Positions 43,626 to 52,967 of a stretch of 64,000 nucleotides of DNA are shown here, piece by piece. Origin of the DNA: Paraburkholderia hayleyella (lineage in GTDB: Bacteria; Pseudomonadota; Gammaproteobacteria; Burkholderiales; Burkholderiaceae); NCBI RefSeq assembly GCF_009455685.1, contig NZ_QPES01000001.1:1-64000 (forward strand), written 5' to 3'. The notes beneath the pieces were generated by a model. It saw only the letters and a program-made list of their open reading frames with translations. It did not search any database and was not told the origin of the DNA. How positions within the stretch are numbered: position 1 is the stretch's first letter; every line of letters starts with the position of its first letter. The position numbers and the translations under genes were made by a program.

Positions 43626-44609
43626 ATGAGCCATTCGCTACGTGTTGTCTTTGCTGGCACGCCAGAATTTGCCGCGGCAGCACTCAACGCGATCCGCGCG
43701 GCAGGTTTTGCCATCCCACTTGTTCTAACCCAGCCTGACCGGCCCGCCGGACGTGGGATGAAACACCAGGCAAGTCCGGTCAAGCGCGATGCCCTGGCCG
43801 CAGGCCTGCCGCTAATCCAGCCGCCGTCCCTGCGCCGCAGTGGCAAGTTTCCCGCCGAAGCCACCGCGGCCATTGAGCGGCTCCGCGCCACGCCGCACGA
43901 TGTGATGGTGGTCGCGGCCTACGGTTTGCTACTGCCGCAGGAAGTGCTGGATATCGCTCCACACGGCTGCATCAATATCCATGCCTCATTGCTGCCGCGC
44001 TGGCGCGGCGCGGCGCCCATTCATCGCGCCATCGAGGCAGGTGACACACAAACCGGCATCACACTGATGCAAATGGATGCGGGCCTTGACACAGGCGCCA
44101 TAATTGCCGAATCGCGCATGGCCATTCACGATGACGACACCACCGGCACGCTGCACGACCGGCTGGCGCTCGCCGGGGCGCAACGAATCGTGCAAGCGCT
44201 CGCGGCGCTCGAACGCGACGGCACGTTGCCCGCAACGCCGCAGCCTGACGCCGGCGCGACCTACGCAGAAAAAATCAGCAAGCACGAGGCCGCGCTCGAC
44301 TGGCGCCGTCCCGCCATCGACCTTGCCCGCCAGGTGCGTGCCTTTGACCCCTTCCCAGGCTGCGTCGCCACACTGGACCAAACCACACTGAAAATCTGGG
44401 CGGCCCGCCCCGTTGAGCGTGCTCACGACGCGCCCCCCGGCACGCTCCTTGAAGTCGCCCCTGAAGGCATTGTGGTCGCCTGTGGCGACGGCGCGCTGCG
44501 TCTCACGCAACTCCAGAAGCCCGGCGGCAAACGGCTGCCCACACGGGAATTTCTGAGCGGCTCCAGCCTGGCTGCCGGACAACGTTTTGCGCTAACCGGG
44601 CCACAATAG
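43626..44609 (+). CDS. fmt: Methionyl-tRNA formyltransferase
   Basis: Transfers formyl from 10-formyl-THF to initiator Met-tRNA. The 327-residue protein has the family opening RVVFAGTPEFAAAALNAI, the folate-binding INIHASLLPRWRGAAPIHRA with the catalytic Asn-His pair, and the C-terminal OB domain ending with GQRFAL. It is in the usual def-fmt arrangement. No start ambiguity was seen. Confidence 0.96.
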   Translation: MSHSLRVVFAGTPEFAAAALNAIRAAGFAIPLVLTQPDRPAGRGMKHQASPVKRDALAAGLPLIQPPSLRRSGKFPAEATAAIERLRATPHDVMVVAAYGLLLPQEVLDIAPHGCINIHASLLPRWRGAAPIHRAIEAGDTQTGITLMQMDAGLDTGAIIAESRMAIHDDDTTGTLHDRLALAGAQRIVQALAALERDGTLPATPQPDAGATYAEKISKHEAALDWRRPAIDLARQVRAFDPFPGCVATLDQTTLKIWAARPVERAHDAPPGTLLEVAPEGIVVACGDGALRLTQLQKPGGKRLPTREFLSGSSLAAGQRFALTGPQ

Positions 44610-44708
44610 CAGGCACATTTTCCCTGTGCCATCGGCCAATTGGCCTAATCGCCAGCCGCGTTAGCGCACGCTAGAATCCTCATGCGCCACCCCGTTTCAG
44701 AGGTCTTC

Positions 44709-45362
44709 ATGTTCGGCATCGTTCATTTCCCGTTTTTTCTCGTCGCTGTTTTTCTGCTGAATGTGACGCCTGGGCCCGATACGGCCTACATCGTCGGGCG
44801 CAGCGTGGCGCAGGGGCGTAGCGCCGGGTTGATGTCGGCGCTCGGTATTTCAGCCGGCTGCTGCGTGCATTCGCTGGCGTGTGCTTTCGGGCTCACCGCG
44901 CTGCTGGCGGCTTCGCCCACCGCCTTCACCGTCATCAAGTTCGCAGGCGCGATTTATCTGGTGTATCTCGGCGTGCGCCTGATCTTTACCCGCGCCCCCA
45001 ACGCCCCAAGCGCCTCGACGCCAACGGGCAAGGCACCCGCGGCCCATGCGCACAAATCGCTGCGCCAGCTGTTCTTGCAGGGCTTTTGGACCAACGTGCT
45101 CAATCCCAAGGTCGTGCTGTTCTTCGTTTCGTTTTTCCCCCAGTTCGTCACCGGCACCAGCGAACACAAAACGCTCGCGTTTTTAACACTGGGCGTGGTG
45201 TTCGTCCTGATGAGCATGGTCTGGAACAGCTTCGTCGCATGGATCGCCGGCAGTGTCACGCAACACTTCTCCGGCAAGCCCGGGGCCAGAAAATGGCTCG
45301 ATCGCGGTGTCGGTGGCGCTTTCGTGGGCCTTGGCGTGAAACTCGCCACCGCCACGCAATGA
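44709..45362 (+). CDS. LysE/RhtB-family amino-acid exporter
   Basis: A six-helix inner-membrane exporter of 217 residues, with LNVTPGPDTAYIVGRSVAQGR after the first helix (the LysE family signature PGP) and further helices through SALGISAGCCVHSLACAF, and FWTNVLNPKVVLFFVSFFPQF. Homologues export amino acids or homoserine lactone. The start at 44709 (MFGIVHFPFF) has a weak GAGG upstream; a nearby ATG at 44682 extends it by nine residues. It is a common neighbour of htpX in Burkholderia. Confidence 0.9.
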   Translation: MFGIVHFPFFLVAVFLLNVTPGPDTAYIVGRSVAQGRSAGLMSALGISAGCCVHSLACAFGLTALLAASPTAFTVIKFAGAIYLVYLGVRLIFTRAPNAPSASTPTGKAPAAHAHKSLRQLFLQGFWTNVLNPKVVLFFVSFFPQFVTGTSEHKTLAFLTLGVVFVLMSMVWNSFVAWIAGSVTQHFSGKPGARKWLDRGVGGAFVGLGVKLATATQ

Positions 45363-45497
45363 TTGAATTTTCCGCACCCGCCCCTATCTAACAGATCGCT
45401 TACAATTGGCCGTCCAGTCCATCCGGTCGATATAACCGGACAGCGCGGACGGCGCAAAGATCAGACAGGAACCCCATGCGGGCAAGGAGCACTGAAT

Positions 45498-46355
45498 ATG
45501 TTTAACTGGATGAAAACCGCAATATTAATGGCCGCCATCACGGGGTTATTTATCGTCATAGGCGGCATGGTTGGCGGATCGCGCGGCATGATGATCGCGC
45601 TCATCATCGCCATCGGCATGAATTTCTTTTCGTACTGGTTCTCGGACAAGATGGTGCTGCGCATGTACAACGCGCAGGAAGTCGATGAAACCAGCGCGCC
45701 ACAGTTTTACCGGATGGTACGTGAGCTCGCCACCCGGGCTAGTTTGCCCATGCCCAAGGTGTATCTGATTAACGAAGATGCGCCCAACGCTTTCGCCACT
45801 GGGCGCAATCCAGAACACGCGGCGGTCGCGGCTACCACGGGTATCTTGCGGGTGCTGTCGGAGCGCGAAATGCGCGGTGTAATGGCCCACGAACTGGCGC
45901 ACGTCAAACACCGCGACATTCTCATCTCAACCATTTCAGCCACGATGGCTGGGGCCATTTCCGCGCTCGCCAATTTCGCCATGTTCTTCGGTGGCCGGGA
46001 TGAAAATGGCCGTCCGTCCAATCCGATCGCAGGCATCGCGGTTGCGCTGCTCGCGCCGATCGCTAGCGCAATGATCCAGATGGCCATTTCCCGCTCGCGT
46101 GAATTCGAAGCTGATCGTGGTGGGGCAAAAATCTCCGGTGATCCCCAGGCGCTCGCGTCCGCGCTGGATAAAATCCATCGCTATGCCAGCGGCATTCCGT
46201 TTCCGACAGCCGAGGCGCACCCAACCACCGCGCAAATGATGATCATGAATCCGTTGAGCGGCGGTGGCCTCTCCAAACTGTTCAGCACCCACCCGGCCAC
46301 CGAGGAACGCATTGCCCGTTTGATGGAAATGGCGCGTACCGGACGCTTCGAATAA
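45498..46355 (+). CDS. htpX: Membrane zinc metalloprotease HtpX
   Basis: An inner-membrane quality-control protease of 285 residues. Two N-terminal helices (ILMAAITGLFIVIGGMVGG and the next) precede the zinc site VMAHELAHVKHRDI (HExxH, residues around 132-145) and the downstream glutamate in SREFEADRGGA. The ATG at 45498 has AAGGAG upstream; a longer open frame begins at 45363. Length and motifs are typical. A strong terminator follows the gene. Confidence 0.95.
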   Translation: MFNWMKTAILMAAITGLFIVIGGMVGGSRGMMIALIIAIGMNFFSYWFSDKMVLRMYNAQEVDETSAPQFYRMVRELATRASLPMPKVYLINEDAPNAFATGRNPEHAAVAATTGILRVLSEREMRGVMAHELAHVKHRDILISTISATMAGAISALANFAMFFGGRDENGRPSNPIAGIAVALLAPIASAMIQMAISRSREFEADRGGAKISGDPQALASALDKIHRYASGIPFPTAEAHPTTAQMMIMNPLSGGGLSKLFSTHPATEERIARLMEMARTGRFE

Positions 46356-46420
46356 CACCGGCAGCTTCGCCATCCAGAACCATCCATAGCGGCAGCGGCC
46401 GCCATCCCAAACATCCCAAA

Positions 46421-46459
46421 CGAAAAGGCGAGCCTTCAAACTCGCCTTTTCGTTTTTTT
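46421..46459 (+). terminator. Terminator after htpX
   Basis: CGAAAAGGCGAG and CTCGCCTTTTCG form a 12-bp stem around CCTTCAAA, followed by T-rich sequence. The next 40 bp are a low-complexity run of TTTTTCG-type units (46460-46502). Confidence 0.85.
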
Positions 46460-46502
46460 CGCTTTTTCGTTTCGTTTTTTCGTTTCGCTTTTTCGTTTTT
46501 TA
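46460..46502. repeat. TTTTTCG-type low-complexity tract
   Basis: Repeated CGCTTTTTCGTTTCGTTTTT-like units follow the htpX terminator. They are probably slippage products of the terminator T-tract and part of its inverted arm. No function is evident. Confidence 0.6.
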
Positions 46503-46706
46503 GCCACCACACCAGTAGCGCAAACCGCTAGCGCCTTTTCATGCGTTTTGCCGAAGCACCAACCCATCGCCCGCGATAAATCCAGCCACGCCCACCAGCG
46601 CACCTCACGCCACGCCCAACCCATACCCCCGCAGCCCGTTCGCCTCGCCACGCTACAATGCGCCGTTTGTGCCGCGCGCCCCGTGCAGCCCGCCCCCTCT
46701 CATTTC

Positions 46707-48170
46707 ATGACTGCCAAGCCTATCCAGCATGCCTCGGCGCCTGCCTCACGCGCGCGCGAATCTCGCCTGTCCACGTTGCATCTCGCACCTGAATCGCTTG
46801 GCTTTGCGCTCGATTGTGCCGCCCAGGCTATTGGCGCCGTCCGTCTGGGCGCGGCGCTCCCCGCTGCCCTGCAATCCGTGTTCGTCGCCGCGCCAGAAGG
46901 CGCCGCGGCCGCTTCGCGCGGCGCGACGCAAGACATTGCCTATCGCACCATGCGGCGCCTCGGCACCGCCGACTGGCTGATTGCCAGGCAAGTTCGCAAA
47001 GCGCCTCCGCCACATGTCGCCAATGTGCTGGCCTGTGCGCTGGCACTGCTTCTCGATGAGGGACCCCACGCCGCCTATGCGCCCTTCACGGTCGTGGATC
47101 AGGCCGTCGACGCGATCGGCGCACGGCGTGAACTTGCATTTGCCAAAGGGCTGGTCAACGCCGTTTTGCGTCACTTCCTGCGCGAACGCATGACACTCGC
47201 CGAAGCCGCGCAGGCCGATGACGTCGCACGCTGGAACTATCCCGTCTGGTGGATCACAGCGTTGCAAAAAGCCTGGCCCGCTGACTGGCAAAACCTGCTG
47301 ATGGCGGGCAACCAGCAAGGTCCGCTGACGCTGCGCGTGAATCAACGCCACACGACCGTCGAAGCCTATCTGGCAAAACTGCAAGAAACACGGATCAGCG
47401 CGACGCGCGCCGGCGAACACGCGGTGCGGCTGGCCACGCCGATGCCGGTCGACCGGATTCCGGGCTTCAACCAGGGAACGGTCTCGGTGCAAGACGCCGG
47501 AGCACAGCTAGCCGCGCAATGGCTGGGCGTACAAGGTGGCATGCGCGTGCTGGACGCTTGTGCGGCACCCGGCGGCAAAACCGGGCATTTGCTGGAACTC
47601 GCCACAATCGACCTGGTGGCACTGGAAAGCGATGCCTCGCGCGCCCGGCGCATCACAGAGAATCTGCAGCGTCTCGGGCTCAACGCCGACATTCGCATCG
47701 GTGACGCGGGCACACCGTCGCAATGGCACAACACCGATGAGCCGCTCTTTGACCGGATTCTGGCGGACGTGCCGTGTTCCGCATCGGGTATCGTCCGGCG
47801 TCATCCGGATATCCGCTGGTTGCGACGTGCCTCCGACATCGCCGCGCTGGTAGCTGAACAGCGGCGCATTATGCAAGCGCTCTGGCCACTCCTCAAACCG
47901 GGTGGCGAGTTGTTGTATGTGACCTGCTCCGTGTTCCCCGAAGAAGGAGAGCAGCAAGCCCTGTGGTTTGAAAGCGCGCAGGAGGATGCGGTACGATTGG
48001 GCGCCCCGGGGCAACTTCTACCGGCCGTGTCGAACGCCTCCGATACACCTGATACACCAGATACACCCGGGATGCCCACTTCCCTCGCAGTGGGCTTCGG
48101 AACGAAACCGGACACGGACCCACTCCCCGATCACGACGGATTTTTCTACGCGCGCTTTCAGAAACGGTGA
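46707..48170 (+). CDS. rsmB: 16S rRNA (cytosine-967-C5)-methyltransferase RsmB
   Basis: Methylates C967 of 16S rRNA. The 487-residue protein has an N-terminal NusB-like RNA-binding domain (AAQAIGAVRLG, AFAKGLVNAVLRHFLRE) and the SAM-dependent core with LDACAAPGGKTGHLLEL, LADVPCSASGIVRRHPDIRW and the catalytic Cys in VTCSVFPEE. Between core and C-terminus is a short Thr-Pro-Asp repeat (SDTPDTPDTPGMP). The ATG at 46707 (MTAKPIQ) is the first sensible start; an open frame begins at 46548. Its stop overlaps the GTG start of the next gene. Confidence 0.93.
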   Translation: MTAKPIQHASAPASRARESRLSTLHLAPESLGFALDCAAQAIGAVRLGAALPAALQSVFVAAPEGAAAASRGATQDIAYRTMRRLGTADWLIARQVRKAPPPHVANVLACALALLLDEGPHAAYAPFTVVDQAVDAIGARRELAFAKGLVNAVLRHFLRERMTLAEAAQADDVARWNYPVWWITALQKAWPADWQNLLMAGNQQGPLTLRVNQRHTTVEAYLAKLQETRISATRAGEHAVRLATPMPVDRIPGFNQGTVSVQDAGAQLAAQWLGVQGGMRVLDACAAPGGKTGHLLELATIDLVALESDASRARRITENLQRLGLNADIRIGDAGTPSQWHNTDEPLFDRILADVPCSASGIVRRHPDIRWLRRASDIAALVAEQRRIMQALWPLLKPGGELLYVTCSVFPEEGEQQALWFESAQEDAVRLGAPGQLLPAVSNASDTPDTPDTPGMPTSLAVGFGTKPDTDPLPDHDGFFYARFQKR

Positions 48171-48754
48171 CCATCAAACGCTTCTTTCCGCTTCGGCTCG
48201 CGGCTCTGCTCTGGATCACGCTTGTGCTCTGTTTTGGCACAGGGCTTGCTCACGCCGATTCCATCGGCGTGCCGCGCGCCTCGCTTCAGGCCGACGGTAG
48301 CGGCTGGAGCCTCGACGCCCGCTTCGACTTCGAACTTAACAGCAACCTCGAAGAGGTGGTTAATAAAGGCATTCCGCTCTACTTCACCACCGATTTCTCA
48401 CTCAGCCGCCCCCGCTGGTACTGGTTCGATGAACAGCCGGTCAACGTATCGCAAAGCATCCGCCTGTCGTTCCAGCCGCTCACACGCGAATATCGCGTCT
48501 CCACGGGGGGCTTGCAACTCGGCTTTGGCACGCTGAAAGAAGCGCTGGCGGTCATCCGCCATGTCACCTCCTGGCACGTGATCGATCGCAACCAGGTGCA
48601 TCCTGGTGAAACCTACACCGCATCCGTGCGCATGCAACTCGACATCGCGCTGATGCCCAAGCCGTTCCAGATCGACGCGGTCAACAACCGCGACTGGAAC
48701 CTGTCTTCCGACTGGAAGCGCTTTACCTTCACAGCAACCGAACGTGCTAAATAG
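48167..48754 (+). CDS. DUF4390 protein
   Basis: A 195-residue protein with an N-terminal hydrophobic signal (LRLAALLWITLVLCFGTGLAHA), so it is probably exported. Its mature part is DUF4390-like: FDFELNSNLEEVVNKGIPLYFTTDFSLSRP is the family signature region. The GTG start overlaps the rsmB stop, and its end overlaps the next start by a few bases, so rsmB, DUF4390 and the sensor kinase form one translationally coupled unit. This neighbourhood is common in Burkholderiales. The function is unknown; a link to the kinase is inferred from position. Confidence 0.88.
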   Translation: MTIKRFFPLRLAALLWITLVLCFGTGLAHADSIGVPRASLQADGSGWSLDARFDFELNSNLEEVVNKGIPLYFTTDFSLSRPRWYWFDEQPVNVSQSIRLSFQPLTREYRVSTGGLQLGFGTLKEALAVIRHVTSWHVIDRNQVHPGETYTASVRMQLDIALMPKPFQIDAVNNRDWNLSSDWKRFTFTATERAK

Positions 48755-51152
48755 AGTGCGCCGCACCGCCAATGCCCGTAGCTTCGTCGTACGCCTGCTG
48801 GTGTCGACGGTTGCAGTCACGGCCATCTTGCTGCTCGTGCTACTGGCAGCCGCTAGCGCCAACACCGAGTTCTTCGACCGCTATTACCAGTGGCTCTACG
48901 CGGCCAACCTCGCCGTCGCCGTGATCTTCCTGCTGATCGTCGCGGTGCTCGTCACGAGCATCGTGACGCGTTTGCGCAAAGGGAAATTCGGCACCCGTTT
49001 GCTGGCCAAGCTCGCCTTTTTCTTCGCCCTCGTTGGCGTAGTGCCAGGCGGCATTATTTACGTCGTGTCATATCAGTTTGTGTCGCGCAGCATCGAATCC
49101 TGGTTCGATGTGAATGTCGAAACGGCCTTGACCTCTGGCCTGAATCTGGGCCGTGGCATGCTCGACGCCTCGCTCTCCGACCTGCAAACCAAAGGCCGTC
49201 TGATGGCCGAACAACTTGCCAGCGGCAATGGCAGCGGCACCACACTGACGCTGCTGCGCCTGCGCGACCAGTTTGGCGTGCAGGATGCGACCATCGTCGA
49301 ACCCACGCGCAGCATGTCCGGTGCCACGCCGAACATGCATGTGATCGCGCAAGTCGCAAGCAATTACGCCACGCTCGTGCCGAACGACCTGCCCACGCCA
49401 CTGATGATCAACCAGGCGCGGAATAACGGCTTTGCCGCGATCGAAGGTGAACTCGACGGCGACCCTCACACGAACGGGGCAAAAGGTGCATTGCGGCTGC
49501 GCATCGTGCAGCGCATCCCGGACGCCAGCTCCACGCTGTTGCAACCCTCCGAGCGCTTCCTGCAACTGACGCAACCCGTGTCCCCCACACTGGCGCGTAA
49601 TGCTGACGCCGTACAACGCGCTTACCGCGAGTATCAGGAAAAATCGCTAGGCCGCACCGGCTTGCGCAAGATGTACATCGGCACGTTGACGCTCGCGCTC
49701 TTTCTTGCCACATTCATCGCCATGATGCTGGCTCTGGCACTCGGCAACCAGCTCGCACGGCCGCTGTTTTTGCTCGCGCAAGGCACGAAAGAAATTACCG
49801 AAGGCGATTACACGCCCAAGCGCGAAATCAAGTCACGCGATGAACTCGGGTTTCTCACCCAGTCATTCAACGCGATGACGCGGCAGTTAGCCGAAGCCCG
49901 TGCGAGCGTCGAGAACAACCGGATCGCACTCGAGCACTCCAAAACCTATCTGGAAAGCATCCTGGCCAACCTGACCGCTGGCGTGTTCGTCTTCGACCGG
50001 CAATTCCGGCTCACCACGGCCAATCGAGGCGCGGAACGGATTTTCCGTCAGCCGTTTCAGACCCAGCTCGGCGCAGCGCTCGATCACATCAGCGCACTCA
50101 ACGAATTCGGCATCATGGTGCGCAAGGCCTTCGCTGACCGCGAAGCGGCTAGCGGCGACGGTCACGACGACATGGGCCACTGGCAACAGCAGTTCTCGAT
50201 GCCAGTCAGCGGCGAGACGGAGCCGCTCACGTTGCTGGTGCGCGGTGCGCGCCTCGTCTCCGCCAGCGACCGCGATGCGCAAGACGCACAAACCTCGGGC
50301 TATGTGATTGTGTTCGACGATATTTCGGACGTGATCTCCGCACAACGCTCGATTGCATGGGGCGAAGTCGCGCGCCGCCTGGCCCATGAGATCAAAAACC
50401 CGCTGACCCCGATCCAGCTATCGGCGGAACGCCTGCAAATGAAACTCGCCGACAAGCTGGCGCCCGCGGACGCCGACGTGCTCAAACGGGGAGCGACGAC
50501 CATCGTCAACCAGGTCGCGGCGATGAAGCAGATGGTGGACAATTTCCGCGATTACGCCCGTACCCCACCCGCCGTTCTGGTCAATCTCCAGCTCAATGAT
50601 CTGGTTAGCGAAGTATTGATGCTGTACGGCATCGAAGAGGGTAAAAGCCCGATTGTGGTCGAGCTGGCAGCACTGCCTGTGATCTGCGGCGACGCCACGC
50701 AATTGCGTCAGGTGATTCACAACCTGCTGCAAAACGCGCAGGACGCTGTCGCCGATGTACCGCAACCGCGTGTCCATCTTGAGACAAGGACAGTAGAATA
50801 CGGCGATCCCGACGCGGAAGGTAAGGTACGGGTCGCCGTGCGCCTGACCATCTCTGATAACGGCCCCGGTTTTTCCGCGCGCATCCTGACGCGCGCCTTC
50901 GAGCCTTACGTGACCACCAAGGCCAAAGGCACCGGGCTCGGGCTGGCGATGGTCAAGAAAATCGTTGATGAACACGGCGCACGGATCGACATTCGCAATC
51001 GCCTCAAGGCGGGTGATGTGATCGAAGGCGCACAGATATCTATTCTTTTTCTTCAGTTAGCCAACGACCCGGCCTCCCCAGGAGGCCAGTCGCAGTCGAA
51101 ACACGACAGTGTGGCAACAATAAAAGCAACCGTGCAAACAAGGGCAGCATAA
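48744..51152 (+). CDS. NtrY-type membrane sensor histidine kinase
   Basis: An 802-residue kinase. Three or four N-terminal membrane helices (VSTVAVTAILLLVLLAAAS, ANLAVAVIFLLIVAVLV, LLAKLAFFFALVGVVPGG) flank an extracytoplasmic loop. A further helix near residue 315 and a HAMP domain (QLARPLFLLAQGTKEITEGDY) lead into a PAS-like region. The HisKA core has VARRLAHEIKNPLTPIQLSA (His about 548), followed by HATPase with LLQNAQDA and TKAKGTGLGLAMVKKIV. The arrangement is that of NtrY. The GTG start at 48744 overlaps the previous stop. It is directly followed by its response regulator. Confidence 0.92.
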   Translation: MLNRVRRTANARSFVVRLLVSTVAVTAILLLVLLAAASANTEFFDRYYQWLYAANLAVAVIFLLIVAVLVTSIVTRLRKGKFGTRLLAKLAFFFALVGVVPGGIIYVVSYQFVSRSIESWFDVNVETALTSGLNLGRGMLDASLSDLQTKGRLMAEQLASGNGSGTTLTLLRLRDQFGVQDATIVEPTRSMSGATPNMHVIAQVASNYATLVPNDLPTPLMINQARNNGFAAIEGELDGDPHTNGAKGALRLRIVQRIPDASSTLLQPSERFLQLTQPVSPTLARNADAVQRAYREYQEKSLGRTGLRKMYIGTLTLALFLATFIAMMLALALGNQLARPLFLLAQGTKEITEGDYTPKREIKSRDELGFLTQSFNAMTRQLAEARASVENNRIALEHSKTYLESILANLTAGVFVFDRQFRLTTANRGAERIFRQPFQTQLGAALDHISALNEFGIMVRKAFADREAASGDGHDDMGHWQQQFSMPVSGETEPLTLLVRGARLVSASDRDAQDAQTSGYVIVFDDISDVISAQRSIAWGEVARRLAHEIKNPLTPIQLSAERLQMKLADKLAPADADVLKRGATTIVNQVAAMKQMVDNFRDYARTPPAVLVNLQLNDLVSEVLMLYGIEEGKSPIVVELAALPVICGDATQLRQVIHNLLQNAQDAVADVPQPRVHLETRTVEYGDPDAEGKVRVAVRLTISDNGPGFSARILTRAFEPYVTTKAKGTGLGLAMVKKIVDEHGARIDIRNRLKAGDVIEGAQISILFLQLANDPASPGGQSQSKHDSVATIKATVQTRAA

Positions 51153-51875
51153 ATGGCGACCATCCTGGTGGTAGACGATGAAATGGGCATCCGGGAATTG
51201 CTCTCGGAGATTCTCAGCGACGAGGGGCATGTCGTCGAGGCTGCGGAAAACGCACAGGAAGCACGCAGCTTCCGCGCACGCCAGGAACCTGATCTGGTGT
51301 TGCTCGACATCTGGATGCCCGATACCGATGGCGTCACGCTGCTCAAGGAATGGGCCGCGCAAGGGCTGCTCACGATGCCGGTCATCATGATGTCCGGCCA
51401 CGCGACCATCGACACCGCAGTCGAAGCCACTCGCATCGGTGCGCTCAATTTCCTCGAAAAACCCATCGCACTGCAAAAGCTGCTGAAAGCGGTCGAACTA
51501 GGCCTGAACCGTCAAGGCGCGCCGCTTCCGGTTGTCGAAAACGAAGCGCAAGCCGAACCGCAACAGCTTGATCCCGGGCTGATCGCATCCGCTGCGGCAT
51601 TGCCTCAGCTCTCACCGGCCGACAGTATCGCGGGCCGTATTCCTCCCGCTCAGACGACGACGATTCCCTTCGATATTCCGTTACGCGACGCACGCGATGC
51701 GTTCGAGCGAGCCTATTTCGAATATCACCTCGCACGCGAAAACGGCAGCATGACGCGAGTGGCAGAAAAAACCGGGCTCGAACGCACACATCTGTATCGC
51801 AAGCTCAAACAGCTCGGCGTCAATCTGGCTATCAGCAAACCGGTCAAAAATGTCGAAACGTCGAGGAATGAGTAA
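51153..51875 (+). CDS. NtrX-like response regulator lacking the AAA+ domain
   Basis: A 240-residue regulator with an N-terminal receiver (VVDDEMGIRELL, phosphoacceptor Asp52 in LLDIWMPDTDG). A long linker follows instead of the sigma-54 AAA+ ATPase of classical NtrX. A Fis-type helix-turn-helix ends the protein (FEYHLARENGSMTRVAEKTG, LERTHLYRKLKQLGV). Without AAA+ it cannot drive sigma-54 and should act as an ordinary DNA-binding regulator. It is the last gene of the rsmB-DUF4390-NtrY unit. A frameshift origin is unlikely because the linker is coherent and Burkholderiales relatives have, as I recall, the same compact form. Confidence 0.88.
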   Translation: MATILVVDDEMGIRELLSEILSDEGHVVEAAENAQEARSFRARQEPDLVLLDIWMPDTDGVTLLKEWAAQGLLTMPVIMMSGHATIDTAVEATRIGALNFLEKPIALQKLLKAVELGLNRQGAPLPVVENEAQAEPQQLDPGLIASAAALPQLSPADSIAGRIPPAQTTTIPFDIPLRDARDAFERAYFEYHLARENGSMTRVAEKTGLERTHLYRKLKQLGVNLAISKPVKNVETSRNE

Positions 51876-52037
51876 CGCCAACCGGCGCCAATCCATGCGC
51901 GCCTGTGGTTGCCCTGTTCCTGTACGCTTATCCGCCCCCGTTGCACCGGCCCACCTTGGCACTCAAAGTGCGGTCAATAATTTTTCACGAAGAACTTGAG
52001 CCGTTTGAAGTGCTTTGCTATACTCTCGCTTCTTCAT

Positions 52038-52113
52038 GGCCCGGTAGCTCAGTTGGTAGAGCAGCGGATTGAAAATCCGCGTGTCGTTGGTTCGATTCCG
52101 ACCCAGGCCACCA
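52038..52113 (+). tRNA. tRNA-Phe (GAA)
   Basis: A 76-base cloverleaf with acceptor GGCCCGG, D-arm GCTC...GAGC, anticodon arm CGGATTGAAAATCCG with GAA, T-arm GTTGG...CCGAC and encoded CCA. One acceptor pair (C5/A68) is mismatched, whereas the usual gene has G at 68. The gene's 3' end is the attachment point of the downstream island. Confidence 0.95.
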
Positions 52114-52166
52114 AAATTCAAACCCCAACCCACTCTCGGTTGGGGTTTTTTCTTATGTGCTCCCGC
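52108..52166. repeat. Attachment repeat, left copy (59 bp)
   Basis: This segment, from the last six bases of tRNA-Phe through the terminator, is identical to 56987-57045. The pair brackets the low-GC glycosyltransferase island, as expected for integration into a tRNA 3' end. Confidence 0.85.
52121..52151 (+). terminator. Terminator of tRNA-Phe
   Basis: AACCCCAACC and GGTTGGGGTT form a stem around a 7-base loop, followed by T6. A second copy exists at 56999-57030. Confidence 0.85.
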
Positions 52167-52366
52167 CAAGCCCCGCGAGTTCACGCGCAACGATGAGCAG
52201 GCTTGGCGGACGGCTCACAGGCCTGCTGCCTACCTCTGGCCACATAGCACTCTCTCCAGGCCATTTCTCTTCCCTTCCTTCTTGGTGCAAAACCGCCAGA
52301 AGTCCGCAGGCGTCACGCCCGAGACCTATGTGACCTGACGGATTTTTTCGTACCGCTGCTGTCTAG

Positions 52367-52880
52367 AGATTCACGGCCCCAGTAATTGAACTACGTTCGC
52401 TAACCCGACGAAATTCTGCCGGCGTTTGGTATTGCAAACTCGAATGCAGGCGCACTTCGTTGTAGTGTGTTCGCCAGTCTTCAATCACGATCTTCGATTC
52501 GGTTCCGACACCACTCCATCGCTAGACATTCATCACGGAATTTTCCGTTGAAGCTTTCGTTGGTGCTGTTCTGCCAAGGCTTGCCTGGATCAATCAGCGC
52601 TGTCTCGATCGGCTCCTGGAGCGCCCATTTCAAAAGCGCCGTACTGACAAACTCCGGCCCGTTGTCTGATCGGAGATAACGTGGTGCGCCATGCGTAAAT
52701 CGACACTTCGCTCACGCCGTGGCGCTTGGCCACTTCAGGCACAGTATCCCGATCCGCCTCGCGCAAGATCCGCACAACCTGTCCGTCGCTGCACCGGCTT
52801 TCTTCATACCAACTCCTCACCTGAGCTAAGAAGCCGTTATCTCTAGATTCGGTTGGTACGAAATTTTCAGGACAGATCAC
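52367..52880 (-). pseudogene. Internally deleted IS3-family transposase remnant
   Basis: On the minus strand the frame starts with an OrfA-like segment (SRCSDGQVVRILREADRDTV, EVAKRHGVSEVSIYAWR). Then, after a few unrelated residues, it jumps to the last part of OrfB: QNSTNESFNGKFRDECLAMEW, NEVRLHSSLQYQTPAEFRR and the C-terminal end at about 52367. The integrase core with two of three catalytic residues is missing, and frames do not line up. It is the only mobile-element trace inside the island. Confidence 0.8.
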
Positions 52881-52967
52881 CCCCTTCGCAGTCTAAAATA
52901 CCGCTTCAAATGATTGAGTGCCCATAGGTGTTGGTGCGCGAATCAAAAAATATCTAAAAGGCATAAC

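Noticed and set aside
46460..46502. TTTTTCG-type tract as a microsatellite switch
   Set aside because: It lies after a terminator and before any promoter or frame that it could switch, so it is better explained as slippage of the terminator tail.
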